In this document: positions 20,353 to 32,237 of the stretch, in pieces
Layout of the letters: every line of letters begins with the position of its first letter
Numbering within the stretch: the first letter of the stretch is position 1
Assembly (NCBI GenBank): GCA_963281255.1
Contig: OY725498.1
Span: forward strand, 1,550,001-1,614,000
Source: Aphrocallistes beatrix
Taxonomy: Eukaryota > Porifera > Hexactinellida > Sceptrulophora > Aphrocallistidae
Reading direction: 5' to 3'
Length of the DNA: 64,000 nt
The notes under the pieces: generated by a model
Told to the model about the DNA's origin: nothing
Database searches by the model: none
Seen by the model: the letters and a program-made list of their open reading frames with translations, nothing else
Program-made: the position numbers and the translations under genes

Positions 20353-20816
20353 ATGGCTGATCGCCTTACTCCAACCCTACATCAGATAGTGACCCTTTCT
20401 CTGAGTTAGAACAACAGATTACTCTGAAATTCAACCAAATGATTGAAGCTGCGATGGTAAGGAGAGCACAGCTGTTAACAGAGTTAAGAGCGTTAAGAAA
20501 GCAAAACACGGATGAGCGTCTAGACATTGTACACAAGATTGAGGATTTTGAACTCAACATTGTAGTGAAATGAAAAATTGAAAAGACGATTCAGGAATTG
20601 CAACAACAAATTGATGATCTTAAAATGAAAATTCCATCATCATTATCTGTAGAGGTAGAGCTGAGTTGTGATACTCAGAAGTTAGAACAAACCATTTCTG
20701 ATCTCGGGAAGATCTGCGTTAATAAGAGCGAAAAAAGAGAAGAGAAAGTTTCTACAACGTGATTACTCTCTTATCGAGTCTCCTCTCTTCAAAGTTAAAA
20801 GCGAGCTGAAATGGTC
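20353..20816 (+). pseudogene. Coiled-coil/NHL gene, copy B (truncated)
   Basis: Matches the start of copy A, including the upstream block, but has a small deletion after the eighth codon, loses about 46 bp in the coiled coil near 20550-20575, has an extra base near 20750, and then jumps at ~20816 straight to the 3' flank. The whole propeller is deleted. Clearly non-functional. Confidence 0.85.
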
Positions 20817-20948
20817 GTATAATTCTTTATGAACTTTCTATACTATTTGTGTACTCTATCGGATTATTAGATATTACATTTCTTTTATATAAAATTGACA
20901 TATCCATATAGGATTGTGCTTTCCTGTTCAGAGAGTGTTGCTACAACA

Positions 20949-21195
20949 CAAGCGCGCTTCGCTTGCTTGCGCTACGCAACCTGCGGACACTTAGTCCGCA
21001 GAATCAGCCTGCAAGTGCCTGGAGATATCAAAGAAACGATTGATTGCTTTCTAATTCTCATTTTTTCAACGTCATTAACGTCATTTATTTACGGTAAATC
21101 ATGAATTTGCTTAATATTAAGAGAACTAATCCTGAATGTAATATCCTGAATGAACTAATCCTGAATGTAATATCAATTTGAAACTACATAGAATG
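20949..21195 (-). mobile_element. Helitron-like 3'-end fragment
   Basis: The minus strand ends in the hairpin gcgaagcgcgcttg followed by T, with the palindromic tgcggacact region and a segment shared with the element at 45385-46151 (aatcctgaatgtaa, here duplicated). No matching 5' terminus, so truncated. Inserted in the 3' flank of NHL copy B. Confidence 0.6.
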
Positions 21196-21202
21196 TTTAC
21201 CT

Positions 21203-21345
21203 CTTATATATTAAAACGCTAAGATTTGTTTGTTTGTTTGTGTGTTTGTCCGAATTGATTGAAGAATACAGCGAACGTGTTAAACATGTTTAAACATGTT
21301 TATACACGTTTATACACGTTTAAACGCGATAATGCAAGTCCAGAA
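21203..21345 (+). mobile_element. Helitron-like 5'-end fragment
   Basis: Begins tcttatatattaaaacgct, then a (gttt)n run and gtccgaattgattgaag, as in family 1. It then runs into short tandem units of 'acatgtttaa/acacgttta' (~21280-21325). No 3' terminus recognised nearby. The base before TC is C, not A, so this end may be rearranged. Confidence 0.5.
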
Positions 21346-21835
21346 CATTTTTAATTGTGTGAATATTTTCCCATCTCATGCACACCAATCTTACTAGCAG
21401 AGAATTAGTTGCTCATGCAATAGTATTGTAATTTTACAATTGCGTTTGTCTTGTGGTTATTATATTTGAACGACTCGAACAACTTCAGTCGAGTAACGTT
21501 AAACCCAGGGAAATTTTCAGGTTGGCAAGTGTGATTTGTGATATCTATTGGCTTAAATATCCTCCTATTTCATTAATTCTTTATTGCTTTCTTTATTTAT
21601 TACAAAAATTGTATCCTTCGCTTTGCCCTATTAATTAACATTGACCTATTTTTGACGTTCTGTTCGGCTCATTCCATTGCAGCTTCGTTGTACAGGCCTT
21701 CTTTTAGGCGAGGGATCGCAATGGGCAAAAGTCGGCACGTGCTAGCCAGTGGTGAACTGAGGGCTCAAATCCTTTCGGGAGGACTTGATCCCTCGGATTT
21801 ATAAATTCAAAAGTCCGCCTCTGGCCTCCGTATGT
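21346..21835. other. Intergenic, upstream of the NHL gene
   Basis: AT-rich with one more GC-balanced stretch at 21660-21835 just before the gene, probably promoter and 5'UTR. No other gene seen. Confidence 0.4.
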
Positions 21836-22774
21836 ATGAGATACACTGTAGAGCTAAATATTCATTTCTATGCTTTGGAAGCTTTCAATCCAGAAATGGA
21901 CAGACGATTTCCTGTCTTACCACGAGCCTACCTATTCGACCACGTGATTGCTGTGGGTATGAAGGGGAAAACTCCAGGAGAATTATGGTATCCTACAGGA
22001 ATCGCTATTGATGGGAGCACAAACGAAATCTACATCACAGAAGGGTATTACAAGACTTCTCGTGTGTCAGTATACTCAGTTTCTGGAGATTATCTGAATC
22101 ATTTCAAATGTGATGACATGAGTCGGCCATTTGATTTGGAGATCTATGAAAACAATTTGTATATTACTGATGCGGAAAAACACTCTGTATTGCGTTTCAA
22201 ACTGGCAGATGACAATCATGACGTTCGTCTCATCAAGAAGATAGGGGGAATCGGGTCTGATGTTGCTGAATTTCGTGATCCTAGACAACTCGCCGTCTCT
22301 GTTATAGGCGATGTCTTTATTTCTGATCGCAGCAATCATCGAATCCAAATCTTCGATAGGTCACTCAAGCACCAACGCCAAATATCACACAAATCGATGA
22401 AATACCCTCGCAGTGTGAAGCTGACGCCAGATCAAGTGTACGTACTAAGCGAAACAGATTCTCCTTGCGTCCACACGTTCTCCTACTCCGGAGACAAGAT
22501 ACGCTCCATCATCCCCTGCGGCCCTGGAAAAGCTGTTACTCAGCCTTACTTCTTATTCATAGACCCTAACAATAGACTGTTCATCAGTGATTGGAACAAT
22601 CACGAGGTCAAAATATTCTCGAAAAAAGGAAAACTTTTACGTTCGCTTGGAGAACGTGGGGATGATGCGGGAATGTTCAATTATCCCTCCGGAATAGCTC
22701 TCACGAATAATCTGAAGCTGATTGTCGTCTCATTAAATAAAAACTTTGGGCTGCAAATATTTTCTATTCAATAA
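21836..22774 (+). CDS. NHL-repeat beta-propeller protein
   Basis: 312 residues from the first ATG in frame (21836); the open frame extends upstream to a TTG at 21785. Repeats have the NHL pattern of a hydrophobic strand, then D-x-x-N/H-x-R/E-V: YPTGIAIDGSTNEIYITEG, RPFDLEIYENNLYITDAEKH, DPRQLAVSVIGDVFISDRSN, HRIQIFDRS, LFIDPNNRLFISDWNNHEVK, YPSGIALTNNLKLIVVS, ending FGLQIFSIQ. This fits a five- or six-bladed propeller. No RING, B-box or coiled coil is visible, although an upstream exon could carry one. Most similar in the window to the damaged gene at 56.5-57.3 kb. NHL propellers usually bind RNA or protein; the role here is unknown. Confidence 0.82.
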   Translation: MRYTVELNIHFYALEAFNPEMDRRFPVLPRAYLFDHVIAVGMKGKTPGELWYPTGIAIDGSTNEIYITEGYYKTSRVSVYSVSGDYLNHFKCDDMSRPFDLEIYENNLYITDAEKHSVLRFKLADDNHDVRLIKKIGGIGSDVAEFRDPRQLAVSVIGDVFISDRSNHRIQIFDRSLKHQRQISHKSMKYPRSVKLTPDQVYVLSETDSPCVHTFSYSGDKIRSIIPCGPGKAVTQPYFLFIDPNNRLFISDWNNHEVKIFSKKGKLLRSLGERGDDAGMFNYPSGIALTNNLKLIVVSLNKNFGLQIFSIQ

Positions 22775-22933
22775 TTGTTTATGTTTTTTGTTGTTTGTTT
22801 TTTTTTATATTCGATTGGAGACCTATAAAATTATTGATTTCTCTCATAACATTTGGGTTTAAGATTAAACGCGCTTTCTCATATCCTCCACCTCCAAAAC
22901 ATTGGTTGAATAGACATCGCATGCTGGGTGAAA
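22775..22933. other. 3' flank of the NHL gene
   Basis: Short AT-rich sequence with a T run; probably the 3'UTR. Confidence 0.35.
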
Positions 22934-23327
22934 CAGGGAATGAAAGGTTCACGAACGAACTTATTGAACCGAACTGAACACAGAGCTTTTAAGGGATTAC
23001 ACCGGACGATTGATCCGTACCATTTGAACGTGAACTGAACTGAACTGAATAATGATAAATATTGATTCATAAAATAGAAATAAAGAGTGCTAATTCCAGG
23101 CATCCCTCGTGGATTCCTGTCTGCTTGTACTTAATCACCACCAGGGCCTCAAGAAGATTTACCGACATCTTCGCGCGGACGGGGCGACACAGCCTAGAGG
23201 TGAACGAACTGAACGAACGCTAATGGAGTTGAAGTTAAGAGGTGAACGTGAACGAACGGAGTGTGCGTCAATTTGAGATAAACTGAATTGCGTTTATTCA
23301 GCCCGTTCGTGAACCTTTAATTCCCTG
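22934..23327. mobile_element. MITE with CAGGGAAT inverted ends
   Basis: Left end cagggaatgaaaggttcacg is matched in reverse at the right end (cgtgaacctttaattccctg). The neighbouring octamers gggtgaaa and gggtgaga differ by one base if the last g is counted in the flank, suggesting an 8-bp duplication. The interior is built of short 'gaacgaac/gtgaactgaac' repeats. No coding capacity. Confidence 0.55.
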
Positions 23328-23899
23328 GGTGAGAAGCAACATTTGAAATTATCATCTCAATTCGAAACTAGTCCAATGAATACTTACGAGTGGAGGTATA
23401 CTATGATGCCTGCTCCAAGTTCTCCCACATATGTAAGAGGTGGTTTAGCATTACCAAGCTTCTCAACCTTGAATTTAACTAAATCGCGTGATGGCATGTG
23501 GCGAATCGTGAAGTATGTTAAAATAGTATTATATGAACAGCGATTCTAGTAATTCATGGGTAATGGTCTGGTTTCATAATACAGCGAAATCTTGAGACAT
23601 ACAAGTACGACGAGATTGTGAGAGTCAAAACCCCACTTGACTCATCGTAAACTTGAGTAATGAAAGTGATATATACCTTTCTAACTAAAACCGGATGTGA
23701 TTAAACTGGATTTGATGGATTTTAGCTAGAAAAGAGGGAGGACACCTACAGTATACCAGATCCTATATGGAAAGTTTGGTAGAAATTCAACTGAGGGATA
23801 GCGATTGAGTCTAATTTGTTTATTTCAATCATGAAGCAACATTTGTGAGAAAATCAATAAATTATAGATGAGTTAGATTTCGTGTTTTAGATCCTATAA
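23328..23899. other. Spacer upstream of NOM1
   Basis: About 570 bp, AT-rich, presumably containing the NOM1 promoter. The 68-codon frame at 23343-23549 starts without ATG and has no recognisable domain. Confidence 0.4.
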
Positions 23900-24352
23900 A
23901 TGCCGAGGAGAATCCGGAATGACAGGAAAGAGAACCGTAAACAAGCGAGGAAAGAGACAAGACAACTCAAACACAGCAGTTATATGCAGAAACGAAAGTC
24001 TAAAAATTTCAAACTATTGAAAAATAAAACTCCTCGCAAAGCTATCCAGAATCGTAAGTTTGTCATTGATAAGAAACCCCCAGGAAAATCGATTCAGAAT
24101 GAAACTGAAGACGATCACACGATCAGGGATTTAGAGAAAAGGTTGAAGCTGAAGAGAAAACGACCCCTCCCTTCTAACTTCTATGAAGAGGGGCTAGGGT
24201 ACATCCTGGACTACAGGTCTGATATGGGACAGGAGACTGAGCTGGGGGAGGGTGCGGGTTCTGGGGAGGAGACAAGTAATCTGGATGAGGAGGATTCTGA
24301 CATGAGTTCAGAGAGTGAAAAACAAGAAGCGAAATCTGAAACTCCTACTGAA

Positions 24353-24400
<48 letters not shown>

Positions 24401-25945
24401 AAGGGAATTGATAGTACTGAAGACCTTATCGCTCCTACACCGCATGCTGTGGAACCAGAGAGGAACTCAGAACCAGATGTTGTCCTAACTAAGAGGATCA
24501 CAGGTCTCATCAACCGCCTCAGCAAGTCCAACCTCAATCAGACAGTGAGTCAGCTAGCACAGCTGTACCAGGAGAACAGTGCTCACGACATGAATGAAGC
24601 TCTCTCTCAGGCGCTACGGCGTGCCTGCATTCAAGACGTCCTGCTCCCGGAGAGACTGTCTATCGAATGCATGCTGGTCCTGGCCATCACACAAGGTAGC
24701 CTTATAGAAGCCAGTCGGCTGGGAGTTCATTTTGTTATCAAGATTGTCAAACAGTTTGACAGCTGTTACAACGAACAGGTGGCTCATCCTGAAGACAGAA
24801 TAGCATCTAAACTATTCCATAACACGGTACGTTGCTTGAGTTATTTATACTGTTTCAGACTGATATCTAGTGTGCTGGTGTATGACGTTGTAAGGAAGTT
24901 AGTCAGCAGGTGCTGCACCTTGGACATCGAGTTACTACTCATTATACTGAGTACGGTGGGGCTGGAGATAAGGAAGGAAGACCCTCACTCAATGAAGGAT
25001 ATTATACTGGAAATCCAGGGCAAGAAGAAGTCTATTGAAGACAGTAGGGTTGATTGGATGCTGGATACGCTAAATGCTATAAAAACCAACAATCATAGGA
25101 AAATACCGAATTACGATCCTAGTAAGCTTGAAGAGTATAGCAAACTGTTAAAGGCGACTAAAATGACAGAAGTAACTCAATTGAATCTCCGCTATGAGGA
25201 AATAGTGAAGGTAGACGAGAGTGGGAATTCTAGGTTGCTGATGTCGATTTATAAAGAAAGAAAAGAGCATGAGATGTCTAAAAGTCTGAAAACGCGAAAC
25301 GAATCGACGAAATTCGCAAAATTGATGCAGCAGCAACGAATGAATACAGACATTCGCAGGAAGATCTTCACTGTATTGATGACTAGCAGCGATTATCTCG
25401 AAGCAGCGCAGAACCTTACCAAACTGGACCTGACTAAAGTGCAGAGGCGCGAAATCCCAAAGATAGTGGTGGAGTGTTGCGTCCAGGAAGACCCATTCAA
25501 CCCCTACTACGCATACCTCAGCCAGCAGGTGTGTCATTCCGCGAGGGACGAGCAGATCACGTATCAGTACACTCTCTGGGATAAGATGAAGAACCTGCGC
25601 GAAATGTCTAACGTTCAAACGTCTAATTTCATCCAACTAATGCTACACCTTATTCAGTCCAAATCTCTCTCCATCTGCGTGTTAAAGGTAATCAACTTTA
25701 CAGAGATCGATAAGCCTACCATTTATTTCCTAAGAAAGTTACTCTCCCGCATTCTATTTGATCTGTCGGAGGAGAAGATCGTGAGTATATTCCAGGGTCT
25801 GAGAGGGAAGGAGCATCTCCAGAGTTTTCGTTACAGCCTCTCTCTCTTTCTGAAGCATTTGATGCAGAACGACGAGCCCAATCGAACCAGGCGTGTTTCC
25901 ATTGTGCAAGACGCAATGGGGATGTCCTACCTTATCAAGATATAG
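23900..25945 (+). CDS. NOM1: NOM1-like nucleolar MIF4G/MA3 protein
   Basis: Family role: NOM1 (yeast Sgd1) binds eIF4A-family helicases in the nucleolus and is needed for 18S rRNA maturation. 681 residues (human about 860). The N-terminus is very basic (RKENRKQARKETRQLKHSS), followed by an acidic stretch ending in a run of 16 Asp. The MIF4G domain spans about residues 195-380 (GLINRLSKSNLNQTVSQLA, RACIQDVLLPERLSIECMLV, LDIELLLIILSTVGLEIRK). The MA3 domain covers ~485-600 (RRKIFTVLMTSSDYLEAAQN, LVECC-like IVVECCVQEDPFNPYYAYLS). The end reads SFRYSLSLFLKHLM. Intronless. A likely ATTAAA poly(A) signal lies at 25967-25972, before ADAT2 starts 207 bp downstream of the stop. Confidence 0.92.
24353..24400 (+). 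repeat. (GAT)16 coding microsatellite in NOM1
   Basis: Sixteen uninterrupted GAT codons encode a poly-aspartate tract in the acidic region. The lack of GAC interruptions marks it as length-unstable. Confidence 0.95.
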
Positions 25946-26122
25946 TTCAATACTGTAGGCTGAACTATTAAATTTAATGGCGGGCTTTTTATCTGTCATT
26001 TATATACGGCGTAACGTCTTATACAGCTAGTATTATGTTTTCATCGTCTTTTGCTTAGTTATTACGAACTACGACCGTATTTCAGGATTTTCTCTCAGTT
26101 TCACATCATTTCTCATCCGTAG

Positions 26123-26797
<675 letters not shown>

Positions 26798-27287
26798 CAG
26801 AAGCCACTCCATTCTGAGCGGATTATTTGATAAGATCTGTTTGTCGAATTCTTCTACCCGTTTCGCTTCCTAAGATTAGTGAATCCTTACAATCACGTGC
26901 TTAGAACTATATTAGTATTTAAATATTTGTGGTATTTTTAGTGACGAAGTGGCCAGGGTTCACAATGATATTTGATCTGTGCTGAATCTTCAATATGCAT
27001 AGACACAGTACTATATGTAGTTATGTTCTAGCGCTGCTGTGTCAAGAATGCTGATGCCAAAAGCTGTTCGTACCTGCTTATGTAGTTGGCCAGGCTAATT
27101 TCAAATTTTATTTGCCGACTATCTCGCCGTTCTCGTGTATGCGAGCCAAATTCTAAAATGCCAGGGTAGGGTGGTACGTACTTGGATTTTGAGCGACTCT
27201 TCTTATTAATAGACAACCCTAATCTAGTTGTAATGTTCAAAATAATCATTTTTTCTCAAATAAAGCAATAATTAGGAATTTAGTCCA
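26798..27287. other. Spacer between ADAT2 and SUMO
   Basis: About 490 bp, AT-rich; should hold the SUMO promoter. No gene seen on either strand. Confidence 0.4.
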
Positions 27288-27617
27288 ATGGCGACTGAGA
27301 ACAAAGACGGGACAAATAATGAAATGAAACCGGAGCTCATGTCGGAAGACTCCCATCTCAACCTGAAGGTGATGGCGCAAGACGGGTCAGTGGTTCAGTT
27401 TAAAATAAAGAGGCGAACCCCTCTGAAGAAACTAATGACTGCCTATTGTGACAGAATGGGAAAGCAAGTCAACTCGTTACGCTTCGTATTCGACGGTAAT
27501 AGAATCAACGAAGACGATACACCGATTGTCCTTGACATGGCAGACGATGATCAAATCGAGGTTTTCCAAGATCAGATTGGGGGCAGGGGGACTGATGCTG
27601 ATGCCAGAGTAGATTAG
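27288..27617 (+). CDS. SUMO: SUMO (SUMO-2/3-like) precursor
   Basis: Family role: ubiquitin-like modifier attached to lysines by UBC9. 109 residues: a flexible acidic N-terminus (~20 residues), then the beta-grasp fold with [52 protein letters not shown] and [13 protein letters not shown]. Cleavage after Gly-Gly (98-99) would release a ten-residue propeptide. The N-terminal MKPE around Lys14 fits the psi-K-x-E sumoylation consensus, as in chain-forming SUMO-2/3. Intronless. Confidence 0.97.
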   Translation: MATENKDGTNNEMKPELMSEDSHLNLKVMAQDGSVVQFKIKRRTPLKKLMTAYCDRMGKQVNSLRFVFDGNRINEDDTPIVLDMADDDQIEVFQDQIGGRGTDADARVD

Positions 27618-28254
27618 TAACAGAGATACGTCAGGCTCAGGACTGTACTAGTCCCCTATTGAGCGGCCATATTTTAATTACTACTCTCACTCAGAACTAA
27701 TTCTAGCTGTTAATTAATGTTATGTTAATTATCTTGATTGATTACTTCTACTCTGCATTTCGCTTTGTTAGGACAGCATATTGCATCTAAGGGGTCAGGT
27801 CTATCTTTGTAGTACACTTGTGTTTACATGGCATTATACTAGATCATAAATACGTTTTTTGCTTAACATATACGTAACTATTCGTATACACACGGAATTG
27901 CAAGGAGAGGCTGGTTATAAGGAAAACAGGAATAGACCCAGTGGAGTTGCAACTTCTTTCTTCTATATTCAACACAACAATAGACTATTTAAGAAGAATT
28001 TGTGATTTTCTGACCTGTTTTAAACCAAGTTTGAAACTGATCGAACCTGATATCACTACCTATGAATAGCTGTCTTACTGGATACTGAATACTGATATTT
28101 GGTTAGCTAACCGAATACGAATACAGTACAACCCCGCGTTTCTGGCAGCCAATATGAGTGGTACAAACAAGTCGTCCATAGAGAAGGTGTACACGAGGCG
28201 AGCCAGACAACCATTACGAGTTTTTCAAGAAAAAGACAACTGATATTGTACCAG
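27618..28254. other. 3' flank of SUMO and AT-rich spacer
   Basis: No gene recognised in about 640 bp. A short 'acagtacaaccccgcgtttctgg' string at 28124 resembles the end of pogo-type elements but has no partner. Confidence 0.35.
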
Positions 28255-28476
28255 CATGCATACCAACCTGAGCCATGATAAAAGCAGGACGCAGCGTTGA
28301 ATTTCGCGGGACATGGCGGGACGCAATAGAAAAGTATTATACATACGTAGTATCAAAAAAAGCGGGACATAATGGGGAAATTTCAAGTAAAAACGGGACA
28401 CTCATGAAAATTAGCTCATTAGAAGAGTGAAAAAAGCGAGACGTCCCGCCAAAAACGGGACAGTTGGCATGTATGC
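28255..28476. mobile_element. MITE with GCATGCATACCAAC-type inverted ends
   Basis: Left end catgcataccaac is reversed at the right as gttggcatgtatgc. ACCAG flanks both sides (28250-28254 and 28477-28481), a possible 5-bp target duplication. The interior has repeated 'cgggac' units. A related half-element lies at about 29528-29625. Confidence 0.5.
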
Positions 28477-29014
28477 ACCAGTGCCACACATACTGATTTA
28501 TGTATTGACTCTCAGGACATCTTAATGATGTGCACTGTCTGTTTCATATATGGAACCGGTCAAATTAGAGTAAATATCTCTGTAATATGCGGACAAGGGC
28601 GCGTGGAAAGTGAGGTCAAAGTTGCCATGCCTAGATTTTTAAATAATAATCATTTATAGACTTCGGATTAGCCAACACCACTTCAACGTTATTCTCATTA
28701 TGCATGTCTTCCCCTGAATTCGTGGCTGGCTACGCCCTTGGCTGTGGTTTATACTACATACATGTGAAGAAATGGATTCCCATAGCAACGCTAGAATGTA
28801 ACAACATTCCATTGAAAGTTTCAGAATTCTTCATATCAACTGGTCCCAAGTGGAGATCATATATGATACTGCTTAAATGTGTGTTTAAAAGAAGTAAATA
28901 AATCGCCAGAATTCGTCCTAAATATGCTATTGTGCAATCACATGATGACTAATCATAATTGGGCCAATGTATATGGATACTTTGACATCATGCTTATATA
29001 TACTGTTAATTTAG
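28477..29014. other. Spacer with transposon-like scrap
   Basis: Around 28708-28745 the text (cctgaattcgtggctggctacgccc) looks like a MITE end. The small frame at 28704-28901 overlaps it and is unlikely to be a gene. Confidence 0.35.
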
Positions 29015-29335
29015 TCTTGAGGTTAAATCAAGCTGAAGAGCACCCAATTTAGCTTTTTAAAGTTAATTAAAATAATTTTGACTTTGAACGCCATTGCTCG
29101 AAAATAATTTTATAGAAACCATGAGGTCCTATTATTATTAGATGGATTGGAGATTGGAAGTTTTGCAAAAAATATTCCAAGATATTTTTGATCGAAGCGG
29201 GCATTTTGGGTGAAATAATCCCCTCAAAGGGAGCTTTCGAGAGTTTTTGTTAATGAATTTAACAGCTTTTTTTCTCCAAAATAGGGATTATTGCTCTTTT
29301 CAAGATGAGTGCTCTTAGCCTGATTTAACCTCAAA
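29015..29335. mobile_element. Possible MITE with inverted ends
   Basis: cttgaggttaaatcaagct at the left is matched in reverse near the right end (gcctgatttaacctcaaag), and both are followed inward by a degenerate 'agagcac' motif. No clear target duplication. Confidence 0.4.
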
Positions 29336-29349
29336 GTTAATCATACATA

Positions 29350-29461
29350 CAGGGGCGTAACTGGAATCTCCAAAGCGAGGAGGCAGCTGTCTCGATGGTC
29401 AGGTCTCTACCTTGTCCTGGAGGTAACTGCCTCCTCTGCCTCAATGGTAGTTACGCCCCTG
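29350..29461. mobile_element. Short MITE with CAGGGGCGTAACT ends
   Basis: A 112-bp inverted repeat: caggggcgtaactgg...tagttacgcccctg, with internal 'gaggaggcag' and 'ctgcctcctc' arms that would fold into a hairpin. A sister copy lies at 48084-48154. Confidence 0.6.
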
Positions 29462-29868
29462 ACCTATTTTAGATATTCACTAATAAAGATTATCTCTATC
29501 GACCTTACCTCATCCCTGGTACCTGTGCAACCGCATACTTGCCAACGGTCCCGTTTTTGGTGGGACGTCCCGCTTTTACATGAAATTTCCCCATTATCTA
29601 CCTATATATGATACCGTTGAAAAACGTCATTTTTAGTTATGTAAAAACTTTTTTAAAAAAAATAATTAGTTATGTAAAATATCTGTTTCAGGCATTATGC
29701 ATAATAACTGAGGGAAATGCCTGGAATTTTCAGGAATTATACAACAAAATAACTGAAAAATTTCCAGTATTTTACAGATGATTTTTGATTGCTTACCCAA
29801 GTAGAAAGTAGAACATATAAATAGCTATCACATATCAACTTTCTACATATATTTAGAATTTCTACTGG

Positions 29869-31284
29869 ATGGAATTTCCTAAATTTAAAACTAAAGAGAG
29901 CCGTCTAGAATCTCTCAAGGAATATCCAAAAGATTACCCTTCGAGGGAGAAACTAGCAGAGGCTGGGTTCTTTTACTCAGGAAACGGTGTTTCAGATGAT
30001 TGCCAGTGTTATCATTGCGGAACTAAATTGATTCGTTGGAGTCCAAATGACGATCCAGTTGAAGAACATCGTGTTTTCAGGGCAGATTGTCCTTTGCTAA
30101 ACTATAAAAGTGCGATACCTACTACTGCCAATCCTAATTCCGAAGTTAATAATACGATGAATGCTGCCAGAGCAACAAATTCAAATACAAACCCTAATCT
30201 GTCCCAATTCAATCATGCTTCCACGTCTAAATACTCGCCACAACCTGGAACTATTTTAACTCCTATTCCCAAAGATGATCTCTATTCTACGAAAAATGGT
30301 GCAGCAAATCTCAGTGGAAGACCGCGAGCGCTTTCAAAAAATGCGTTGTATGCTCCAAACGAATCTTCCAAACAAGAAACACCAAATAATCAACAGCCAT
30401 CTACACCAGAACCTAGCAATCAAATTCCAAATTCCTTGGCTATGGATACAACTCCACCAATTTCAAACTACCAATCCACGAATACAAATCCGCCAATTCA
30501 AAATTACCAATCTTTGAATACAAATCCGCCAATTCAAAATTACCAATCTTTGAATACAAATCCGCCAATTCAAAATTTCCAATCTATGAATACAAATCCG
30601 GAATTTAATTACCAATCCACGCATACAAGTCTTGAACTTCCAAATTACCAAACCAAGGATACAAATCCTGGATTTCCAAATTACCAATCTGTACAAACTG
30701 ATCCAACTCCTGCCAATCCAATCCAAGTCAATTCAAGACCAGCTGCTAAAATAAATTATCATCAAAAAGCTGATTTTAATATGCCCAGTAACAATCCCAC
30801 TGGAAGTGTGTCAACTCAATCTAATTATTCGCTGCGTCCCCAAATGTTAGCAAGCCAATATTCTAACCTCTATTATCCTGATTATAGTAGCCTTCCCAAC
30901 AGTGCTGCTCAAAATCATTTTCCCCCTGGAGGTGAATATCCTCTTCCGAATCCTCCAATAAGTTCACGAATTGAAGAGAATCAGCAGTATCAAATGCCCC
31001 TCCAGCCTCATTATGAAAATAGAGTTTCCCATCCAGAACGAATCGGGCCACGAACGGAGGATAAGCAATTACGAATCATACCAAATACCAGCTTTTCTCA
31101 TCCAAATTATCAAACACATTCACAAATAGGGGAGTACCAACATTATCCGCATTATTCCAGTGCTACTTCAAACTATGTCATGAATCCGCAGTCCTACCAA
31201 AAAGATGCTTTTCATATTCGTCCTGAAGGTTTTAGCGGACAAAATGCCCCGTACAATGGAAACGAAATTATGCCCAAGTACTAA
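29869..31284 (+). CDS. Single-BIR protein with Asn/Pro/Gln-rich tail (copy 1)
   Basis: 471 residues from ATG 29869. The BIR domain fills residues ~12-78: RLESLKEYP, LAEAGFFYSGNGVSDDCQCY, ligands Cys47, Cys50, His67, Cys74, and the core RWSPNDDPVEEH. BIR domains bind caspases, IAP-antagonist peptides or, in survivin, chromosomal-passenger partners. There is no RING, CARD or UBA. The remaining ~390 residues are low complexity (Asn, Pro, Gln, Ser, Tyr), with 12-residue tandem repeats (NYQSLNTNPPIQ) at 30465-30690, and are probably disordered. Two paralogues follow on the same strand at 38.5 and 41.8 kb. Cellular role unknown; an apoptosis link is inferred from the domain alone. Confidence 0.88.
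   Translation: MEFPKFKTKESRLESLKEYPKDYPSREKLAEAGFFYSGNGVSDDCQCYHCGTKLIRWSPNDDPVEEHRVFRADCPLLNYKSAIPTTANPNSEVNNTMNAARATNSNTNPNLSQFNHASTSKYSPQPGTILTPIPKDDLYSTKNGAANLSGRPRALSKNALYAPNESSKQETPNNQQPSTPEPSNQIPNSLAMDTTPPISNYQSTNTNPPIQNYQSLNTNPPIQNYQSLNTNPPIQNFQSMNTNPEFNYQSTHTSLELPNYQTKDTNPGFPNYQSVQTDPTPANPIQVNSRPAAKINYHQKADFNMPSNNPTGSVSTQSNYSLRPQMLASQYSNLYYPDYSSLPNSAAQNHFPPGGEYPLPNPPISSRIEENQQYQMPLQPHYENRVSHPERIGPRTEDKQLRIIPNTSFSHPNYQTHSQIGEYQHYPHYSSATSNYVMNPQSYQKDAFHIRPEGFSGQNAPYNGNEIMPKY
30465..30690 (+). repeat. 36-bp coding tandem repeat in BIR copy 1
   Basis: Units of 36 bp encoding NYQSLNTNPPIQ, three near-identical copies followed by more divergent ones. Confidence 0.85.
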
Positions 31285-31842
31285 TAATACAGAGTCAAGC
31301 TTCCCTACCCAGCAGAACATTAAAAAATGTCACTAGTTTGTAAAGTTTTAATTATCTAATTCCTGCAATCTATAATAGCGATTTTTGTTGCCTATGCTCA
31401 TTGTTATTGAATATATAATTGTATGCTCGCATTATATGAAGCTGTTAGATGCAACCACATTTGTACATTTGTTATTATAGCTTTTTATATATAATTGTCC
31501 TTCATATTTGATTGATATGAATTTTATAAATGTTTTGTAAATGCATGAATCAAGAAAATATATCTCATTATCGCTGGTTAGTACTGTTGCATGATATTTC
31601 TACTACCGTGATATTCTTACAAACATTAGGTTAGTCAAACAATCGCCACCAAATTGTGTTGAGCGTCACAATTTAATGGCATGCGTCATAATTTGATGGC
31701 ACAATTGTATGGTAAGACCATATACAAAATTGTGTCTCCAGAAATGTTTGCATCCATGGCCCATATAGGTCTTACGAAACTAAATTAATGTTATACGTAA
31801 AACGTATCTTATGAAATAACATATTTTAAAACTGAATTCTCT
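31285..31842. other. 3' flank of BIR copy 1
   Basis: AT-rich and non-coding. The segment at 31532-31585 (aaatgtttgtaaatg, gaatcaagaaaatatatctc) is repeated at 32304-32366. Confidence 0.45.
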
Positions 31843-32041
31843 CAATGTGTCAGCATTATTAGAATGAACTTTGAAGGTAGTTTTTAGAAATTTACTGAAA
31901 ACACAGGCCATCTATAAAAGTACCTAAAACTACCTATAATTATATCATGCATTGAAACATTTTGTGCTCACTGAGATCATATGACTAATGAACTATCATT
32001 ATAAAACAATTCGCTGAGCATCATATTTTTATTTATTGTAT
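31843..32041 (+). repeat. Direct repeat, first copy
   Basis: About 200 bp, similar throughout to 32797-33022 (shared 'gaaggtagtttttagaa', 'tacctataattatatca', 'gatcatatgactaatgaact'). Confidence 0.75.
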
Positions 32042-32049
32042 TTATACTA

Positions 32050-32237
32050 CAGTCGACTCCGCTTAATAGGGTCACATCGGTCAGAGGACATTTTGCCCCG
32101 ATTAAGTGGAGAACCCTATTAACTGAAAATATTTTGTATTAGCTTCTATATATGAGAGCTATTCCGGTCCTGCCAAAAGTGTCCCGATTAAGCGGTTGAC
32201 CCAATTAAACAGTGACCCTATTAAGCGGAGTCGACTG
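32050..32237. mobile_element. Pogo-like MITE, complete
   Basis: 188 bp with perfect-looking inverted ends cagtcgactccgcttaatag / ctattaagcggagtcgactg, flanked by TA on both sides. The whole element is close to a palindrome. Tc1/mariner-pogo type by end sequence and TA target. Confidence 0.75.

Noticed and set aside
24211..24537. 108-codon poly-Ser frame opposite NOM1
   Set aside because: Antisense reading of the (GAT)n tract.
28704..28901. 65-codon ATG frame
   Set aside because: Overlaps a MITE-like end string; no recognisable protein.
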